A stretch of 64,000 nt of DNA from Hippasteria phrygiana. Lineage: Eukaryota > Echinodermata > Asteroidea > Valvatida > Goniasteridae. The translations under genes were made by a program, and so were the position numbers. The notes under the pieces are model-generated. The model made no database searches. It was not told the origin of the DNA and saw nothing but the letters and a program-made list of their open reading frames with translations. The stretch lies in NCBI GenBank assembly GCA_037893225.1, contig JAZGUH010000208.1:124001-188000 (forward strand), written 5' to 3'. This document shows, piece by piece, positions 9,662 to 20,954 of this stretch (positions are counted from its first letter, which is position 1; every line of letters begins with the position of its first letter).

Positions 9662-10560
9662 GTTCAATTATGAACAGGGAAAGGAGGGGCGTTCATCTGA
9701 AAATGTGGCAAACGTTAAGCAGCCACAATGCAGTAAACTGGAGAACGCACACAGAGTTCACGGGAAGACATTTGTTGCGAGGTTTGAATTTTCTTGAAGA
9801 GTTCTAACGCTCTGAAGCTGGCGATAGTCTCAAATTGTTGCGCTAGATCTAAGCTACCCATACGTGTGAAAATTACTGGATTTGGTCAATATCCCGTTCA
9901 ATTATGAACAGGGAAAGGAGGGGCGTTCATCTGAACATTTGGCAAACGTTAAGCAGCCACAATGCAGTAAACGGGAGAACGCAAACAGAGTTCACGGGAA
10001 GAAATTTGTTGCGAGGTTTAAATTTTCTCGAAAAGTTCTAACGCTGTAAAGCTGGCGATGGTCTGAAATTGTTGCGCTAGATCTAAGCTATCCATACGTA
10101 TAAAAGTTACTGGATTTGGTCAATATCCCATTCAATTATGAAAAGGGAAATGAGGGGCGTTCATCTGAAAATGTGGCAAACGTTAAGCAGTCACAATGCA
10201 GTAAACGGAAGAACGCACACAGAGTTCACGGGAAGAAATTTGTTGCGAGGTTTGAATTTTCTCGAAGAGTTCTAACGCTGTGAAGCTGGCGATGGTCTCA
10301 AATTGTTGCGCTGGATCTAAGCTACCCATACGTATAAAAGTTACTGGATTTGGTCAATATTCCATTCAATTATGAACAGGGAAAGGAGGGCGTTCATCTG
10401 AAAATGTGGCAAACGTTAAGCAGTCACAATGTAGTAAACGGGAGAACGCACACAGAGTTCACGGGAAGAAATTTGTTGCGAGGTTTAAATTTTCTCGAAG
10501 AGTTCTAACGCTGTGAAGCTGGCGATGGTCTTAAATTGTTGCGCTGGATCTAAGCTACCC
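9662..10560. repeat. Satellite flank of LINE copy 1, matching 14580-15477
   Basis: About four satellite monomers that match 14580-15477 at a constant offset of 4917, including the private variant TAAACTGGAG (9734 and 14651). Differences cluster next to the LINE: GAACAGGGAAAGG here versus GAAAAGGGAAATG in the unoccupied copy. Homology to 14580-15477 ends around 10560, inside a chimeric monomer. Confidence 0.9.
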
Positions 10561-13500
10561 ATACTTGACCAAAAATTACTGGATTTGGTCAATATCCCGT
10601 TCAATTATGAACAGGGAAAGGAGGGGCGTTCATCTGAAAATTTGGCAAACGTTAAGCAGCCACAATACAGTAAACGGGAGAACGCAAACAGAGTTCACGG
10701 AAAGAAATTTGTTGCGAGGTTTAAATTTTCTCGAAAAGTTATAACGCTGTAAAGCTGGCGATGGTCTGAAATTGTTGCGCTAGATCTAAGCTATCCATAC
10801 GTGGAAAAGTTACTGGATTTGGTCAATATCCCAATTCAATTATGAAAAGGGAAATGAGGGGCGTTCATCTGAAAATGTGGCAAACGTTAAGCAGCCACAA
10901 TGCAGTAAACAGGAGAACGCACACAGAGTTCACGGGAAGACATTTGTTGCGAGGTTTGAATTTTCTTGAAGAGTTCTAACGCTCTGAAGCTGGCGATAGT
11001 CTCAAATTGTTGCGCTAGATCTAAGCTACCCATACGTGTGAAAATTACTGGATTTGGTCAATATCCCGTTCAATTATGAACAGGGAAAGGAGGGGCGTTC
11101 ATCTGAACATTTGGCAAACGTTAAGCAGCCACAATGCAGTAAACGGGAGAACGCAAACAGAGTTCACGGGAAGAAATTTGTTGCGAGGTTTAAATTTTCT
11201 CGAAAAGTTATAACGCTGTAAAGCTGGCGATGGTCTCAAATTGTTGCGCTAGATCTAAGCTATCCATACGTATAAAAGTTACTGGATTTGGTCAATATCC
11301 CATTCAATTATGAAAAGGGAAATGAGGGGCGTTCATCTGAAAATGTGGCAAACGTTAAGCAGTCACAATGCAGTAAACGGAAGAACGCACACAGAGTTCA
11401 CGGGAAGAAATTTGTTGCGAGGTTTGAATTTTCTCGAAGAGTTCTAACACTGTGAAGCTGGCGATGGTCTCAAATTGTTGCGCTGGATCTAAGCTACCCA
11501 TACGTATAAAAGTTACTGGATTTGGTCAATATTCCATTCAATTATGAACAGGGAAAGGAGGGCGTTCATCTGAAAATGTGGCAAACGTTAAGCAGTCACA
11601 ATGTAGTAAACGGGAGAACGCACACAGAGTTCACGGGAAGAAATTTGTTGCGAGGTTTGATTTTTCTCGAAGAGTTCTAACGCTGTGAAGCTGGCGATGG
11701 TCTTAAATTGTTGCGCTGGATCTAAGCTACCCATACGTATAAAAGTTACTGGATTTGGTCAATATCCCATTCAATTATGAAAAGGGAAAGGAGGGGCGTT
11801 CATCTGAAAATGTGGCAAACGTTAAGCAGTCACAATGCAGTAAACGGAAGAACGCACACAGAGTTCACGGGAAGAAATTTGTTGCGAGGTTTGAATTTTC
11901 TTGAAGAGTTCTAACGCTGTGAAGCTGGCGATGGTCTCAAATTGTTGCGCTATATCTAAGCTACCCACAGGTGTAAAAATGACTGGATTTGGTCAATATA
12001 CCATTCAATTATGAACAGGGAAAGGAGGGGCGTTCATCTGAAAATGTGGCAAACGTTAAGCAGTCACAATGCAGTAAACGGAAGAACGCACACAGAGTTC
12101 ACGGGAAGAAATTTGTTGCGAGGTTTGAATTTTCTCGAAGAGTTCTAACGCTGTGAAGCTGGCGATGGTCTCAAATTGTTGAGCTGGATCTAAGCTACCC
12201 ATACGTATAAAAGTTACTGGATTTGGTCAATATTCCATTCAATTATGAAAAGGGAAAGGAGGGCGTTCATCTGAAAATGTGGCAAACGTTAAGCAGTCAC
12301 AATGCAGTAAATGGGAGAACGCACACAGAGTTCACGGGAAGACATTTGTTGCGAGGTTTGAATTTTCTTAAAGAGTTCTAACGCTCTGAAGCTGGCGATG
12401 GTCTCAAATTGTTGCGCTAGATCTAAGCTACCCATACTTGACCAAAAATTACTGGATTTGGTCAATATCCCGTTCAATTATGAACAGGGAAAGGAGGGGC
12501 GTTCATCTGAAAATTTGGCAAACGTTAAGCAGCCACAATACAGTAAACGGGAGAACGCAAACAGAGTTCACGGGAAGAAATTTGTTGCGAGGTTTAAATT
12601 TTCTCGAAAAGTTATAACGCTGTAAAGCTGGCGATGGTCTGAAATTGTTGCGCTAGATCTAAGCTATCCATACGTGTAAAAGTTACTGGATTTGGTCAAT
12701 ATCCCATTCAATTATGAAAAGGGAAATGAGGGGCGTTCATCTGAAAATGTGGCAAACGTTAAGCAGCCACAATGCAGTAAACAGGAGAACGCACACAGAG
12801 TTCACGGGAAGACATTTGTTGCGAGGTTTGAATTTTCTTGAAGAGTTCTAACGCTCTGAAGCTGGCGATAGTCTCAAATTGTTGCGCTAGATCTAAGCTA
12901 CCCATACGTGTGAAAATTACTGGATTTGGTCAATATCCCGTTCAATTATGAACAGGGAAAGGAGGGGCGTTCATCTGAACATTTGGCAAACGTTAAGCAG
13001 CCACAATGCAGTAAACGGGAGAACGCAAACAGAGTTCACGGGAAGAAATTTGTTGCGAGGTTTAAATTTTCTCGAAAAGTTCTAACGCTGTAAAGCTGGC
13101 GATGGTCTCAAATTGTTGCGCTAGATCTAAGCTATCCATACGTATAAAAGTTACTGGATTTGGTCAATATCCCATTCAATTATGAAAAGGGAAATGAGGG
13201 GCGTTCATCTGAAAATGTGGCAAACGTTAAGCAGTCACAATGTAGTAAACGGGAGAACGCACACAGAGTTCACGGGAAGAAATTTGTTGCGAGGTTTAAA
13301 TTTTCTCGAAGAGTTCTAACGCTGTGAAGCTGGCGATGGTCTTAAATTGTTGCGCTGGATCTAAGCTACCCATACGTATAAAAGTTACTGGATTTGGTCA
13401 ATATCCCATTCAATTATGAAAAGGGAAAGGAGGGGCGTTCATCTGAAAATGTGGCAAACGTTAAGCAGTCACAATGCAGTAAACGGAAGAACGCACACAG

Positions 13501-14566
13501 AGTTCACGGGAAGAAATTTGTTGCGAGGTTTGAATTTTCTTGAAGAGTTCTAACGCTGTGAAGCTGGCGATGGTCTCAAATTGTTGCGATATATCTAAGC
13601 TACCCACAGGTGTAAAAATGACTGGATTTGGTCAATATACCATTCAATTATGAACAGGAAAAGGAGGGGCGTTCATCTGAAAATGTGGCAAACGTTAAGC
13701 AGTCACAATGCAGTAAACGGAAGAACGCACACAGAGTTCACGGGAAGAAATTTGTTGCGAGGTTTAAATTTTCTCGAAGAGTTCTAACGCTGTGAAGCTG
13801 GCGATGGTCTTAAATTGTTGCGCTGGATCTAAGCTACCCATACGTATAAAAGTTACTGGATTTGGTCAATATCCCATTCAATTATGAAAAGGGAAATGAG
13901 GGGCGTTCATCTGAAAATGTGGCAAACGTTAAGCAGTCACAATGCAGTAAACGGAAGAACGCACACAGAGTTCATGGGAAGAAATTTGTTGCGAGGTTTG
14001 AATTTTCTCGAAGAGTTCTAACGCTGTGAAGCTGGCGATGGTCTCAAATTGTTGCGCTGGATCTAAGCTACCCATACGTATAAAAGTTACTGGATTTGGT
14101 CAATATTCCATTCAATTATGAAAAGGGAAAGGAGGGCGTTCATCTGAAAATGTGGCAAACGTTAAGCAGTCACAATGCAGTAAACGGGAGAACGCACACA
14201 GAGTTCACGGGAAGACATTTGTTGCGAGGTTTGAATTTTCTTAAAGAGTTCTAACGCTCTGAAGCTGGCGATGGTCTCAAATTGTTGCGCTAGATCTAAG
14301 CTACCCATACTTGACCAAAAATTACTGGATTTGGTCAATATCCCGTTCAATTATGAACAGGGAAAGGAGGGGCGTTCATCTGAAAATTTGGCAAACGTTA
14401 AGCAGCCACAATACAGTAAACGGGAGAACGCAAACAGAGTTCACGGGAAGAAATTTGTTGCGAGGTTTAAATTTTCTCGAAAAGTTATAACGCTGTAAAG
14501 CTGGCGATGGTCTGAAATTGTTGCGCTAGATCTAAGCTATCCATACGTGTGAAAGTTACTGGATTT
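10561..14566. repeat. Satellite block repeating 383-4153
   Basis: About 17 monomers that repeat the order seen at 383-4153, left of LINE copy 1, with small monomer-number differences in the middle. Marker monomers (CATACTTGACC) lie at 10565, 12438 and 14311. The monomer at about 10500-10800 is a chimera: its upstream half matches the ordinary GTCTTAAATTG monomer and its downstream half matches the marker monomer. That marks a crossover between out-of-register copies. The block ends at the unoccupied LINE target. Confidence 0.88.
12438..12465 (+). repeat. Marker-monomer inverted repeat (representative)
   Basis: TTGACCAAA (12438-12446) and its reverse complement TTTGGTCAA (12457-12465) flank a 10-nt spacer. 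The structure exists only in monomers with CATACTTGACC in place of CATACGTGT or CATACGTAT. It recurs in about 35 monomers of the window, for example at 387, 17120, 27198, 43755 and 63702. The LINE insertion point falls inside the right arm, between TTT and GGTCAA. A function is not known. Confidence 0.8.
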
Positions 14567-17050
14567 GGTCAATATCCCATTCAATTATGAAAAGGGAAAT
14601 GAGGGGCGTTCATCTGAAAATGTGGCAAACGTTAAGCAGCCACAATGCAGTAAACTGGAGAACGCACACAGAGTTCACGGGAAGACATTTGTTGCGAGGT
14701 TTGAATTTTCTTGAAGAGTTCTAACGCTCTGAAGCTGGCGATAGTCTCAAATTGTTGCGCTAGATCTAAGCTACCCATACGTGTGAAAATTACTGTATTT
14801 GGTCAATATCCCGTTCAATTATGAACAGGGAAAGGAGGGGCGTTCATCTGAACATTTGGCAAACGTTAAGCAGCCACAATGCAGTAAACGGGAGAACGCA
14901 AACAGAGTTCACGGGAAGAAATTTGTTGCGAGGTTTAAATTTTCTCGAAAAGTTCTAACGCTGTAAAGCTGGCGATGGTCTGAAATTGTTGCGCTAGATC
15001 TAAGCTATCCATACGTATAAAAGTTACTGGATTTGGTCAATATCCCATTCAATTATGAAAAGGGAAATGAGGGGCGTTCATCTGAAAATGTGGCAAACGT
15101 TAAGCAGTCACAATGCAGTAAACGGAAGAACGCACACAGAGTTCACGGGAAGAAATTTGTTGCGAGGTTTGAATTTTCTCGAAGAGTTCTAACGCTGTGA
15201 AGCTGGCGATGGTCTCAAATTGTTGCGCTGGATCTAAGCTACCCATACGTATAAAAGTTACTGGATTTGGTCAATATTCCATTCAATTATGAACAGGGAA
15301 AGGAGGGCGTTCATCTGAAAATGTGGCAAACGTTAAGCAGTCACAATGTAGTAAACGGGAGAACGCACACAGAGTTCACGGGAAGAAATTTGTTGCGAGG
15401 TTTAAATTTTCTCGAAGAGTTCTAACGCTGTGAAGCTGGCGATGGTCTTAAATTGTTGCGCTGGATCTAAGCTACCCATACGTATAAAAGTTACTGGATT
15501 TGGTCAATATCCCATTCAATTATGAAAAGGGAAAGGAGGGGCGTTCATCTGAAAATGTGGCAAACGTTAAGCAGTCACAATGCAGTAAACGGAAGAACGC
15601 ACACAGAGTTCACGGGAAGAAATTTGTTGCGAGGTTTGAATTTTCTTGAAGAGTTCTAACGCTGTGAAGCTGGCGATGGTCTCAAATTGTTGCGCTATAT
15701 CTAAGCTACCCACAGGTGTAAAAATGACTGGATTTGGTCAATATACCATTCAATTATGAACAGGGAAAGGAGGGGCGTTCATCTGAAAATTTGGCAAACG
15801 TTAAGCAGCCACAATGCAGTAAACGGGAGAACGCACAGAGAGTTCATGGGAAAAAATTTGTTGCGAGGTTTGAATGTTCTCGAAGAGTTCTAACGCTATG
15901 AAGCTGGCGATGGTCTCAAATTGTTGCGCTAGATCTAAGCTACCCATACGTGTGAAAATTACTGGATTTGGTCAATATCCCATTCAATTATGAACAGGAA
16001 AAGGAGGGGCGTTCATCTGAAAATGTGGCAAACGTTAAGCAGTCACAATGTAGTAAACGGGAGAACGCACACAGAGTTCACGGGAAGAAATTTGTTGCGA
16101 GGTTTAAATTTTCTCGAAGAGTTCTAACGCTGTGAAGCTGGCGATGGTCTTAAATTGTTGCGCTGGATCTAAGCTACCCATACGTATAAAAGTTACTGGA
16201 TTTGGTCAATATCCCATTCAATTATGAAAAGGGAAAGGAGGGGCGTTCATCTGAAAATGTGGCAAACGTTAAGCAGTCACAATGCAGTAAACGGAAGAAC
16301 GCACACAGAGTTCACGGGAAGAAATTTGTTGCGAGGTTTGAATTTTCTTGAAGAGTTCTAACGCTGTGAAGCTGGCGATGGTCTCAAATTGTTGCGCTAT
16401 ATCTAAGCTACCCACAGGTGTAAAAATGACTGGATTTGGTCAATATACCATTCAATTATGAACAGGGAAAGGAGGGGCGTTCATCTGAAAATTTGGCAAA
16501 CGTTAAGCAGCCACAATGCAGTAAACGGGAGAACGCACAGAGAGTTCATGGGAAAAAATTTGTTGCGAGGTTTGAATTTTCTCGAAGAGTTCTAACGCTA
16601 TGAAGCTGGCGATGGTCTCAAATTGTTGCGCTAGATCTAAGCTACCCATACGTGTGAAAATTACTGGATTTGGTCAATATCCCATTCAATTATGAACAGG
16701 AAAAGGAGGGGCGTTCATCTGAAAATGTGGCAAACGTTAAGCAGTCACAATGCAGTAAACGGAAGAACGCACACAGAGTTCACGGGAAGAAATTTGTTGC
16801 GAGGTTTAAATTTTCTCGAAGAGTTCTAACGCTGTGAAGCTGGCGATGGTCTTAAATTGTTGCGCTGGATCTAAGCTACCCATACGTATAAAAGTTACTG
16901 GATTTGGTCAATATCCCATTCAATTATGAAAAGGGAAATGAGGGGCGTTCATCTGAAAATGTGGCAAACGTTAAGCAGTCACAATGCAGTAAACGGAAGA
17001 ACGCACACAGAGTTCATGGGAAGAAATTTGTTGCGAGGTTTGAATTTTCT
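14440..17050. repeat. 2.6-kb satellite segment duplicated at 37637-40247
   Basis: Eleven or so monomers that recur at a constant offset of 23197. Shared private marks are TAAACTGGAG (14651 and 37848) and CGCACAGAGAGTTCATGGG monomers (about 15832 and 39029; about 16534 and 39731). Inside the segment a three-monomer unit of 702 bp is itself tandemly repeated. One SNP separates the first 702-bp unit from the others (GAATGTTCTC at about 15873). Confidence 0.88.
14561..14580 (+). other. Unoccupied LINE target site (paralog of copy 1 locus)
   Basis: GGATTT at 14561-14566, then GGTCAATATCCCA at 14567-14579, then TTCAATTATG from 14580. The left flank shares the rare GTGTGAAAGTTAC variant with the copy 1 locus and the right flank shares TAAACTGGAG. 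This is therefore the closest empty version of that insertion point. The 13 bases 14567-14579 are missing at the filled site (12 if the junction G is counted as satellite). Confidence 0.85.
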
Positions 17051-20000
17051 TAAAGAGTTCTAACGCTCTGAAGCTGGCGATGGTCTCAAATTGTTGCGCT
17101 AGATCTAAGCTACCCATACTTGACCAAAAATTACTGGATTTGGTCAATATCCCGTTCAATTATGAACAGGGAAAGGAGGGGCGTTCATCTGAAAATTTGG
17201 CAAACGTTAAGCAGCCACAATACAGTAAACGGGAGAACGCAAACAGAGTTCACGGGAAGAAATTTGTTGCGAGGTTTAAATTTTCTCGAAAAGTTATAAC
17301 GCTGTAAAGCTGGCGATGGTCTGAAATTGTTGCGCTAGATCTAAGCTATCCATACGTGTAAAAGTTACTGGATTTGGTCAATATCCCATTCAATTATGAA
17401 AAGGGAAATGAGGGGCGTTCATCTGAAAATGTGGCAAACGTTAAGCAGCCACAATGCAGTAAACAGGAGAACGCACACAGAGTTCACGGGAAGACATTTG
17501 TTGCGAGGTTTGAATTTTCTTGAAGAGTTCTAACGCTCTGAAGCTGGCGATAGTCTCAAATTGTTGCGCTAGATCTAAGCTACCCATACGTGTGAAAATT
17601 ACTGGATTTGGTCAATATCCCGTTCAATTATGAACAGGGAAAGGAGGGGCGTTCATCTGAACATTTGGCAAACGTTAAGCAGCCACAATGCAGTAAACGG
17701 GAGAACGCAAACAGAGTTCACGGGAAGAAATTTGTTGCGAGGTTTAAATTTTCTCGAAAAGTTCTAACGCTGTAAAGCTGGCGATGGTCTCAAATTGTTG
17801 CGCTAGATCTAAGCTATCCATACGTATAAAAGTTACTGGATTTGGTCAATATCCCATTCAATTATGAAAAGGGAAATGAGGGGCGTTCATCTGAAAATGT
17901 GGCAAACGTTAAGCAGTCACAATGTAGTAAACGGGAGAACGCACACAGAGTTCACGGGAAGAAATTTGTTGCGAGGTTTAAATTTTCTCGAAGAGTTCTA
18001 ACGCTGTGAAGCTGGCGATGGTCTTAAATTGTTGCGCTGGATCTAAGCTACCCATACGTATAAAAGTTACTGGATTTGGTCAATATCCCATTCAATTATG
18101 AAAAGGGAAAGGAGGGGCGTTCATCTGAAAATGTGGCAAACGTTAAGCAGTCACAATGCAGTAAACGGAAGAACGCACACAGAGTTCACGGGAAGAAATT
18201 TGTTGCGAGGTTTAAATTTTCTCGAAGAGTTCTAACGCTGTGAAGCTGGCGATGGTCTTAAATTGTTGCGCTGGATCTAAGCTACCCATACGTATAAAAG
18301 TTACTGGATTTGGTCAATATCCCATTCAATTATGAAAAGGGAAATGAGGGGCGTTCATCTGAAAATGTGGCAAACGTTAAGCAGTCACAATGCAGTAAAC
18401 GGAAGAACGCACACAGAGTTCATGGGAAGAAATTTGTTGCGAGGTTTGAATTTTCTTAAAGAGTTCTAACGCTCTGAAGCTGGCGATGGTCTCAAATTGT
18501 TGCGCTAGATCTAAGCTACCCATACTTGACCAAAAATTACTGGATTTGGTCAATATCCCGTTCAATTATGAACAGGGAAAGGAGGGGCGTTCATCTGAAA
18601 ATTTGGCAAACGTTAAGCAGCCACAATACAGTAAACGGGAGAACGCAAACAGAGTTCACGGGAAGAAATTTGTTGCGAGGTTTAAATTTTCTCGAAAAGT
18701 TATAACGCTGTAAAGCTGGCGATGGTCTGAAATTGTTGCGCTAGATCTAAGCTATCCATACGTGTAAAAGTTACTGGATTTGGTCAATATCCCATTCAAT
18801 TATGAAAAGGGAAATGAGGGGCGTTCATCTGAAAATGTGGCAAACGTTAAGCAGCCACAATGCAGTAAACAGGAGAACGCACACAGAGTTCACGGGAAGA
18901 CATTTGTTGCGAGGTTTGAATTTTCTTGAAGAGTTCTAACGCTCTGAAGCTGGCGATAGTCTCAAATTGTTGCGCTAGATCTAAGCTACCCATACGTGTG
19001 AAAATTACTGGATTTGGTCAATATCCCGTTCAATTATGAACAGGGAAAGGAGGGGCGTTCATCTGAACATTTGGCAAACGTTAAGCAGCCACAATGCAGT
19101 AAACGGGAGAACGCAAACAGAGTTCACGGGAAGAAATTTGTTGCGAGGTTTAAATTTTCTCGAAAAGTTCTAACGCTGTAAAGCTGGCGATGGTCTGAAA
19201 TTGTTGCGCTAGATCTAAGCTATCCATACGTATAAAAGTTACTGGATTTGGTCAATATCCCATTCAATTATGAAAAGGGAAATGAGGGGCGTTCATCTGA
19301 AAATGTGGCAAACGTTAAGCAGTCACAATGTAGTAAACGGGAGAACGCACACAGAGTTCACGGGAAGAAATTTGTTGCGAGGTTTAAATTTTCTCGAAGA
19401 GTTCTAACGCTGTGAAGCTGGCGATGGTCTTAAATTGTTGCGCTGGATCTAAGCTACCCATACGTATAAAAGTTACTGGATTTGGTCAATATCCCATTCA
19501 ATTATGAAAAGGGAAAGGAGGGGCGTTCATCTGAAAATGTGGCAAACGTTAAGCAGTCACAATGCAGTAAACGGAAGAACGCACACAGAGTTCACGGGAA
19601 GAAATTTGTTGCGAGGTTTGAATTTTCTTGAAGAGTTCTAACGCTGTGAAGCTGGCGATGGTCTCAAATTGTTGCGCTATATCTAAGCTACCCACAGGTG
19701 TAAAAATGACTGGATTTGGTCAATATACCATTCAATTATGAACAGGAAAAGGAGGGGCGTTCATCTGAAAATGCGGCAAACGTTAAGCAGTCACAATGCA
19801 GTAAACGGAAGAACGCACACAGAGTTCACGGGAAGAAATTTGTTGCGAGGTTTAAATTTTCTCGAAGAGTTCTAACGCTGTGAAGCTGGCGATGGTCTTA
19901 AATTGTTGCGCTGGATCTAAGCTACCCATACGTATAAAAGTTACTGGATTTGGTCAATATCCCATTCAATTATGAAAAGGGAAATGAGGGGCGTTCATCT

Positions 20001-20954
20001 GAAAATGTGGCAAACGTTAAGCAGTCACAATGCAGTAAACGGAAGAACGCACACAGAGTTCATGGGAAGAAATTTGTTGCGAGGTTTGAATTTTCTTAAA
20101 GAGTTCTAACGCTCTGAAGCTGGCGATGGTCTCAAATTGTTGCGCTAGATCTAAGCTACCCATACTTGACCAAAAATTACTGGATTTGGTCAATATCCCG
20201 TTCAATTATGAACAGGGAAAGGAGGGGCGTTCATCTGAACATTTGGCAAACGTTAAGCAGCCACAATGCAGTAAACGGGAGAACGCAAACAGAGTTCACG
20301 GGAAGAAATTTGTTGCGAGGTTTAAATTTTCTCGAAAAGTTCTAACGCTGTAAAGCTGGCGATGGTCTCAAATTGTTGCGCTAGATCTAAGCTATCCATA
20401 CGTATAAAAGTTACTGGATTTGGTCAATATCCCATTCAATTATGAAAAGGGAAATGAGGGGCGTTCATCTGAAAATGTGGCAAACGTTAAGCAGTCACAA
20501 TGTAGTAAACGGGAGAACGCACACAGAGTTCACGGGAAGAAATTTGTTGCGAGGTTTAAATTTTCTCGAAGAGTTCTAACGCTGTGAAGCTGGCGATGGT
20601 CTTAAATTGTTGCGCTGGATCTAAGCTACCCATACGTATAAAAGTTACTGGATTTGGTCAATATCCCATTCAATTATGAAAAGGGAAAGGAGGGGCGTTC
20701 ATCTGAAAATGTGGCAAACGTTAAGCAGTCACAATGCAGTAAACGGAAGAACGCACACAGAGTTCACGGGAAGAAATTTGTTGCGAGGTTTAAATTTTCT
20801 CGAAGAGTTCTAACGCTGTGAAGCTGGCGATGGTCTTAAATTGTTGCGCTGGATCTAAGCTACCCATACGTATAAAAGTTACTGGATTTGGTCAATATCC
20901 CATTCAATTATGAAAAGGGAAATGAGGGGCGTTCATCTGAAAATGTGGCAAACG
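16971..20954. repeat. Higher-order repeat of 3984 bp (17 monomers), copy A
   Basis: Marker monomers at 17120, 18526 and 20166 divide the unit into sub-blocks of 6, 7 and 4 monomers (1406, 1640 and 938 bp). The same order starts again at 20955. A private change, AAAATGCGG, is seen near 19770 only in this copy. Confidence 0.9.

Noticed and set aside
4140..9680. LTR retrotransposon or endogenous retrovirus
   Set aside because: No terminal repeats, no protease, integrase or RNase H. The endonuclease is APE-type and the element ends in poly(A).
4140..9690. Target-site duplication flanking LINE copy 1
   Set aside because: No matching direct repeat at the two ends beyond ordinary satellite periodicity. 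Comparison with 14561-14580 shows a deletion instead.
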